8,312 nucleotides of DNA from an uncultured Arthrobacter sp. (GTDB lineage: Bacteria > Actinomycetota > Actinomycetes > Actinomycetales > Micrococcaceae). Shown one piece after another: positions 5,714-8,312 of the stretch (its first letter is position 1; the number at the start of each line of letters is the position of its first letter). The stretch covers positions 1-8,312 of the forward strand of contig CALMVY010000290.1 of the NCBI GenBank assembly GCA_937873245.1, read 5' to 3'. Both the position numbers and the translations under genes were made by a program. The notes below the pieces were generated by a model. The model was not told where the DNA came from. It worked only from the letters and a program-made list of their open reading frames with translations, and did not search any database.

Positions 5714-5730
5714 GGATGAGCCGATCATCC
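5714..5730. promoter_or_regulatory. Inverted repeat just upstream of the ggt -35, candidate operator
   Basis: GGATGA (5714-5719), five bases, TCATCC (5725-5730): perfect 6-bp arms with centres 11 bp apart, about one helical turn. This is a common geometry for a dimeric regulator. It ends one base before the -35 hexamer at 5732, where a bound protein could touch RNA polymerase. No regulator gene is present in the window, so the binding protein is unknown. Confidence 0.4.
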
Positions 5731-5731
5731 G

Positions 5732-5760
5732 TTGAGTGCTCCACGACGGCGGAGTAGTGT
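5732..5760 (+). promoter_or_regulatory. Sigma70-type promoter for ggt
   Basis: TTGAGT (5732-5737), exactly 17 bases, TAGTGT (5755-5760), which fits TANNNT. A start near 5767 leaves a leader of about 36 bases. The leader contains the ribosome site GGGAG (5793-5797), five bases before the ATG at 5803. Confidence 0.6.
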
Positions 5761-5802
5761 GGCCCCACCGCCAACTCGCATCACCCTGACTCGGGAGCGA
5801 CC

Positions 5803-7629
5803 ATGCCATCCATAAAAAGCCGACTGGCTGCCCTCACGGCAGTTCTTGCCGTGAGCATGACGGGCGGCGCCGTCGCCAGCCCCGCCGTTGCAGATCCGCG
5901 GGAGACGGAAAAGACCGCGACCGCCACCGGCTACGGCGGCGCGGTGAGCACCGTGGACCCGGAGGCATCGGCCGCGGCGATCAGGATCCTCCGCGAGGGC
6001 GGCAACGCGGCCGATGCCGCCGTCGCTGCCGCTGCGACCCTGGGGGTGACAGAGCCGTACAGCGCCGGCATCGGCGGTGGCGGCTACTTTGTCTTCTACA
6101 ACGCAAGGAACGGCAAGGTCGGCACCATCGACGGCCGGGAAACCGCACCCGAGGCCATGCCGAACGACGCCTTCATTGACCCCGGCACCGGTAAGCCCTA
6201 CCCCTTCACGCCCGAGCTCGTCACGAGCGGAGTCTCGGTGGGCGTCCCCGGTACGCCCGCCACGTGGGCGCGCGCCCTCGACCGGTGGGGCACCCTGGAC
6301 CTCGAGGACGCCCTCGAGCCCGCCATCGACGTCGCGACCCGCGGCTTCGTGGTGGACGAGACCTTCCGTCAGCAGACCCTCGACAACAAAGTTCGCTTCG
6401 AGGCCTTCACGTCGACGAGCAGCCTGTTCCTCCCGGGCGGCGACGCACCCGCCGTCGGCAGTGTCTTCACGAACCCCGATCTTGCCGAAACGTACCGGCT
6501 CCTCGCGGAGAAGGGCACACAGGGTTTCTACCGCGGCCCGCTCGCGGCAGAGATCGTGGACACAGTCCAGGCTCCGCCCAAGTCCGCCACCACCACGCTG
6601 CCTGTTCCCGCCGGCCATATGACGACGAAGGACCTCGCCGCCTACAGCGCCCTGGACCAGGCACCCACGCACGTGGAGTACCGCGGCCTGGACGTGTACG
6701 GCATGGCGCCGTCGAGCAGCGGCGGCACCACCGTCGGCGAGTCGCTGAACATACTGGACACGGTCAACCTGGCCGAGATGTCCACGCCGGATGCTCTTCA
6801 CCACTATCTGGAGGCGAGCGCCCTCTCCTTCGCGGACCGTGCCAAGTACGTGGGTGACCCGGCGTTTGTCGACGTCCCCACCGGCGAGCTCACGGACCCG
6901 CTGTTCGGCAAGGAACGCGCGTGCGCGATCGATCCCGGGAAAGCGGCTACAAAGCCCGTCGCTCCGGGCGATGTCTCCTCGTACGACGGCGCGTGCCCGG
7001 CAACGCCGGCCGCGCTCGCCGATGAGAAGGACACCGAGAATATTTCGACCACCAACCTCACGGTGGCGGACCGCTGGGGAAACGTCGTGGAATACACGCT
7101 CACGATCGAGCAGACCGGCGGTTCCGGCATCGTGGTGCCAGGCCGCGGATTCCTGCTCAACAATGAGCTGACCGACTTCTCCACCGTGTACGACCCGACC
7201 GACCCGAACCGGATCGAGCCGGGGAAGCGCCCCCGGTCGTCGATGTCGCCCACCATCATCCTGAAGGACGGCGATCCGTACCTGGCGCTCGGCTCACCAG
7301 GCGGTTCGACGATCATCACCACCGTCCTGCAGACGATCGTGAACAGGGTGGACCTGGGCATGGGCATCCCTGATGCCATTGCTGCCCCGCGTGCGTCGCA
7401 ACGGAACACGGCAAAGGTAACGGCCGAGCCGGATTTCATCGCGGCCAACGGAAAGAAACTCGCAAAGTACGGTCATGAGTTCACTCCTTCGGGTGACGCG
7501 TTCACCTCCGCGGCAGAGATCGGCGCCGCGACAGCAATCGAGTTCCGGCCTGACGGGCTCATGATTGCCGCAGCTGAGCCCGTGCGGCGCGGAGGCGGCT
7601 CTGCCATGGTGCTCAATCCGTCGCGGTGA
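5803..7629 (+). CDS. ggt: Secreted gamma-glutamyltransferase (gamma-glutamyltranspeptidase / glutathione hydrolase)
   Basis: A 608-residue Ntn-hydrolase precursor. Residues 1-30 are a signal peptide: basic start with K5 and R7, hydrophobic core, A-V-A before D31. There is no lipobox, so it is released outside the membrane. The large-subunit region carries G-G-N-A-A-D-A-A-V-A, G-I-G-G-G-G-Y-F and D-G-R-E-T-A-P (R112, the carboxylate-binding Arg). Self-cleavage is expected before T416 in S-T-T-N-L-T-V-A-D, giving about 385- and 193-residue subunits. The family usually has T-T-H here; N418 replaces the His. Downstream are N-N-E-L-T-D-F (D458), K-R-P-R-S-S-M-S-P (S479, S480) and G-S-P-G-G-S (G500, G501). 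It transfers or hydrolyses the gamma-glutamyl group of glutathione and similar peptides. Actinobacteria generally use mycothiol, so nutrient scavenging from outside is a likely role (inference). C374 and C398 are the only cysteines. It has its own promoter. Confidence 0.95.
   Translation: MPSIKSRLAALTAVLAVSMTGGAVASPAVADPRETEKTATATGYGGAVSTVDPEASAAAIRILREGGNAADAAVAAAATLGVTEPYSAGIGGGGYFVFYNARNGKVGTIDGRETAPEAMPNDAFIDPGTGKPYPFTPELVTSGVSVGVPGTPATWARALDRWGTLDLEDALEPAIDVATRGFVVDETFRQQTLDNKVRFEAFTSTSSLFLPGGDAPAVGSVFTNPDLAETYRLLAEKGTQGFYRGPLAAEIVDTVQAPPKSATTTLPVPAGHMTTKDLAAYSALDQAPTHVEYRGLDVYGMAPSSSGGTTVGESLNILDTVNLAEMSTPDALHHYLEASALSFADRAKYVGDPAFVDVPTGELTDPLFGKERACAIDPGKAATKPVAPGDVSSYDGACPATPAALADEKDTENISTTNLTVADRWGNVVEYTLTIEQTGGSGIVVPGRGFLLNNELTDFSTVYDPTDPNRIEPGKRPRSSMSPTIILKDGDPYLALGSPGGSTIITTVLQTIVNRVDLGMGIPDAIAAPRASQRNTAKVTAEPDFIAANGKKLAKYGHEFTPSGDAFTSAAEIGAATAIEFRPDGLMIAAAEPVRRGGGSAMVLNPSR
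5833..5855 (+). repeat. 9-bp hairpin inside the signal-peptide codons of ggt
   Basis: CTCACGGCA (5833-5841), loop GTTCT, TGCCGTGAG (5847-5855): a perfect 9-bp stem with a 5-base loop, 30 bases after the ATG. It spans codons 11-18, the hydrophobic core of the signal peptide. In the mRNA it should be stable. Confidence 0.6.
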
Positions 7630-7642
7630 ACCCCTGCGCTCC

Positions 7643-7663
7643 TTGGGCGCCCGGTGGACCCAA
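7643..7663 (+). terminator. Possible weak hairpin after ggt
   Basis: TTGGG (7643-7647) and CCCAA (7659-7663) pair across an 11-base loop, 14 bases after the ggt stop. The stem is short and there is no T-run, though a pyrimidine-rich stretch (TTATCTCCTTACC) follows. Further on, an imperfect palindrome (CCTTGAGGG-G-CCCTTCAGG, 7682-7700) precedes the next gene. Confidence 0.3.
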
Positions 7664-7740
7664 ATGGACCTTATCTCCTTACCTTGAGGGGCCCTTCAGG
7701 CCTACAGTTGGGCTTCCAGTACTGTCGACAGGAGTGCCCC

Positions 7741-8043
7741 ATGATTACCCTGCAGATCGAACACCGGGTCCGGGATTTCGGCATGTGGAGGAGGGCCTTC
7801 GACAGCGACCCACTGAACCGCGCCGCCTCGGGGGTGCGGTCATACCGGATCTCGCGCCCGCTGGACCAGGAGGATTACGTGATGCTGGAGATGGATTTCG
7901 AGACGCAGGCGGCTGCCGTGGACTTCCTCGGCCGGCTGCAGAACGACACCTGGAAAACCGGTGTGACGGCGCCGGCCCTGATCGGTGAACCATCGACCCG
8001 GATCATCGAGACGGTCGCCATCGAGAACGTGCCCGCCCCCTAG
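7741..8043 (+). CDS. Small conserved-looking protein, possibly ferredoxin-like (dimeric alpha/beta barrel) fold
   Basis: A 100-residue soluble protein with no signal peptide, membrane segment or cysteine. The order of predicted elements (strand I-T-L-Q-I-E-H-R-V, helix D-F-G-M-W-R-R-A-F-D-S-D-P, strand V-R-S-Y-R-I-S-R-P, strand Y-V-M-L-E-M-D-F, helix A-A-A-V-D-F-L-G-R-L, strand T-R-I-I-E-T-V) is beta-alpha-beta-beta-alpha-beta. That matches small ABM/cyclase-like dimeric proteins, and W16 with R17/R18 is typical of the first helix. I do not recognise a specific family, and no catalytic residue can be named. AGGAG (7730-7734), six bases upstream, selects the ATG at 7741; the frame is open further upstream to an ATG at 7654 without support. 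It lies 111 bp after ggt and has no clear promoter; co-transcription with ggt is possible. Confidence 0.7.
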   Translation: MITLQIEHRVRDFGMWRRAFDSDPLNRAASGVRSYRISRPLDQEDYVMLEMDFETQAAAVDFLGRLQNDTWKTGVTAPALIGEPSTRIIETVAIENVPAP

Positions 8044-8044
8044 A

Positions 8045-8063
8045 CCCGCGGATCCTCGGCGGG
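8045..8063 (+). terminator. Weak GC hairpin between the small gene and selO
   Basis: CCCGC (8045-8049), nine bases, GCGGG (8059-8063), immediately after the stop of the small gene. The stem has only 5 bp and no T-run follows, so the call rests mainly on position. Confidence 0.3.
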
Positions 8064-8103
8064 CTGATGAAACACCAGTAATGCCGGTCAGGGTGCCGGG
8101 GGA

Positions 8104-8109
8104 TAATCT
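8104..8109 (+). promoter_or_regulatory. Extended -10 box placing transcription start at the selO start codon
   Basis: TAATCT (8104-8109), inside GGATAATCT, fits the actinobacterial TANNNT -10. It ends six bases before the ATG at 8116. Transcription would then begin at or within a base or two of the A of ATG, giving a leaderless mRNA. No ribosome site lies at proper distance: the only purine run, GGGGG at 8098-8102, is 13 bases away. I see no good -35. Confidence 0.45.
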
Positions 8110-8115
8110 GGTTGT

Positions 8116-8312
8116 ATGACTGCCGCAGCCCCCTCCACCGTCACCTTTGGCGGACTCTTCGCCCGGGAGCTCGCCGAAATGGCCATTCCCTGGCAGGCGG
8201 AGCCGGTTCCGGACCCGCGTCTCCTGGTGCTCAACGAGCCCCTGGCCGCCGAGCTGTCGGCGTCGGTCCGAGCGGTCGACCTCGCCGACGACGCCGCGGT
8301 GCTCGCGCTCGC
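8116..8312 (+). CDS. selO: SelO/YdiU family protein adenylyltransferase, N-terminal fragment cut by window end
   Basis: The frame runs from ATG 8116 to the window end without a stop: 65 complete codons of a protein that is normally near 480-500 residues. The segment [33 protein letters not shown] (15-47) is the recognisable N-terminus of SelO/YdiU pseudokinases, which typically show F-x-x-E-L-P-x-x-x-x-P-x-x-x-x-x-P-R-L-L-x-x-N. SelO transfers AMP from ATP to Ser/Thr/Tyr of target proteins and is linked to oxidative stress response in other bacteria. The pseudokinase core and active-site residues lie outside the window, so activity cannot be judged. The gene probably has a leaderless transcript. 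The call is from memory of the family N-terminus; length and function are inferred. Confidence 0.8.
   Translation, partial: MTAAAPSTVTFGGLFARELAEMAIPWQAEPVPDPRLLVLNEPLAAELSASVRAVDLADDAAVLAL

Larger units (their letters stand above)
5600..5802. other. Divergent intergenic region between CMD-like gene and ggt
   Basis: These 203 bases hold the ggt promoter and inverted repeat listed separately, plus two imperfect direct repeats. GTTGAGTG occurs at 5633-5640 and 5731-5738. A 17-base element, GCTCCACGRCGGCSGAG, occurs at 5682-5698 and 5738-5754 with two mismatches, the second copy filling the spacer of the ggt promoter. For the CMD-like gene a weak minus-strand promoter is possible: TTGCAA (5675-5670), 17 bases, TATTCG (5652-5647). 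I give it little weight. Confidence 0.45.

Noticed and set aside
5600..5809. N-terminal extension of the CMD-like protein back to an ATG at 5809
   Set aside because: The added 70 residues are Arg/Pro/Trp-rich with no family counterpart, overlap the ggt start, and bypass the good ribosome site at 5608-5611.
5725..6804. 359-codon minus-strand open frame opposite ggt
   Set aside because: Antisense to a clear gamma-glutamyltransferase, without ribosome site or known motif; it also covers the ggt promoter.
7684..7708. TTGAGG / TACAGT as a promoter for the gene at 7741
   Set aside because: The spacer is only 13 bases; TACTGT at 7720-7725 has no -35 partner either.
1..8312. Mobile element, prophage, CRISPR array, toxin-antitoxin or anti-phage system
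   Set aside because: No transposase, integrase, spaced repeats, tRNA-like site or paired small toxin/antitoxin frames; composition is even throughout. The region looks like ordinary chromosomal genes.

Overview
The window is about two-thirds G+C, with strong G/C preference at third codon positions, compact gene spacing and frequent GTG starts. Several proteins look actinobacterial: a BfrB-type ferritin, a stand-alone 5'-3' exonuclease and an exported gamma-glutamyltransferase. I infer a chromosomal segment of a high-GC actinobacterium, possibly of the Arthrobacter/Micrococcaceae kind. The genus is a guess from general protein resemblance, not a search result. There is no IS element, integrase, phage gene, CRISPR array, tRNA or rRNA.

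Layout, left to right. (1) 1-669 (+) is the 3' part of a 5'-3' exonuclease gene. It converges on (2) 728-1831 (-), a baeRF11-type homologue of archaeo-eukaryotic release factor eRF1; a small hairpin lies between them. (3) A 271-bp divergent intergenic region carries a good sigma70-type promoter for baeRF11. It leads to 2103-2693 (+), a BfrB-like ferritin with an unusual Gly/His-rich C-terminal tail. (4) 2774-4075 (+) is a 12-helix MFS transporter. (5) 4172-4549 (+) is a small VOC/glyoxalase-fold protein with its own promoter, whose -35 overlaps the MFS stop codon. (6) A hairpin separates it from a minus-strand pair: a cysteine-free carboxymuconolactone-decarboxylase-like protein (5246-5599) followed by an ABM-type protein with two C-terminal membrane helices (4611-5183). 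A 9-bp inverted repeat abuts the ribosome binding site of the second gene. (7) A 203-bp divergent region with an inverted repeat and promoter leads to 5803-7629 (+), a secreted gamma-glutamyltransferase. (8) 7741-8043 (+) is a 100-residue protein of uncertain family. (9) 8116-8312 (+) is the start of a SelO/YdiU gene, probably leaderless, cut by the window end.

The genes do not form one pathway. They are short transcription units, many plausibly linked to stress or redox homeostasis: iron storage, a ribosome-associated eRF1 homologue, gamma-glutamyl peptide hydrolysis and SelO AMPylation. I see no convincing new multigene system. The most interesting items are the ferritin tail, the baeRF11 gene beside the ferritin, the lid-loop-less GGT with a single cysteine pair, the CMD/ABM-membrane pair with its intercistronic inverted repeat, and several short dyads near starts and promoters.
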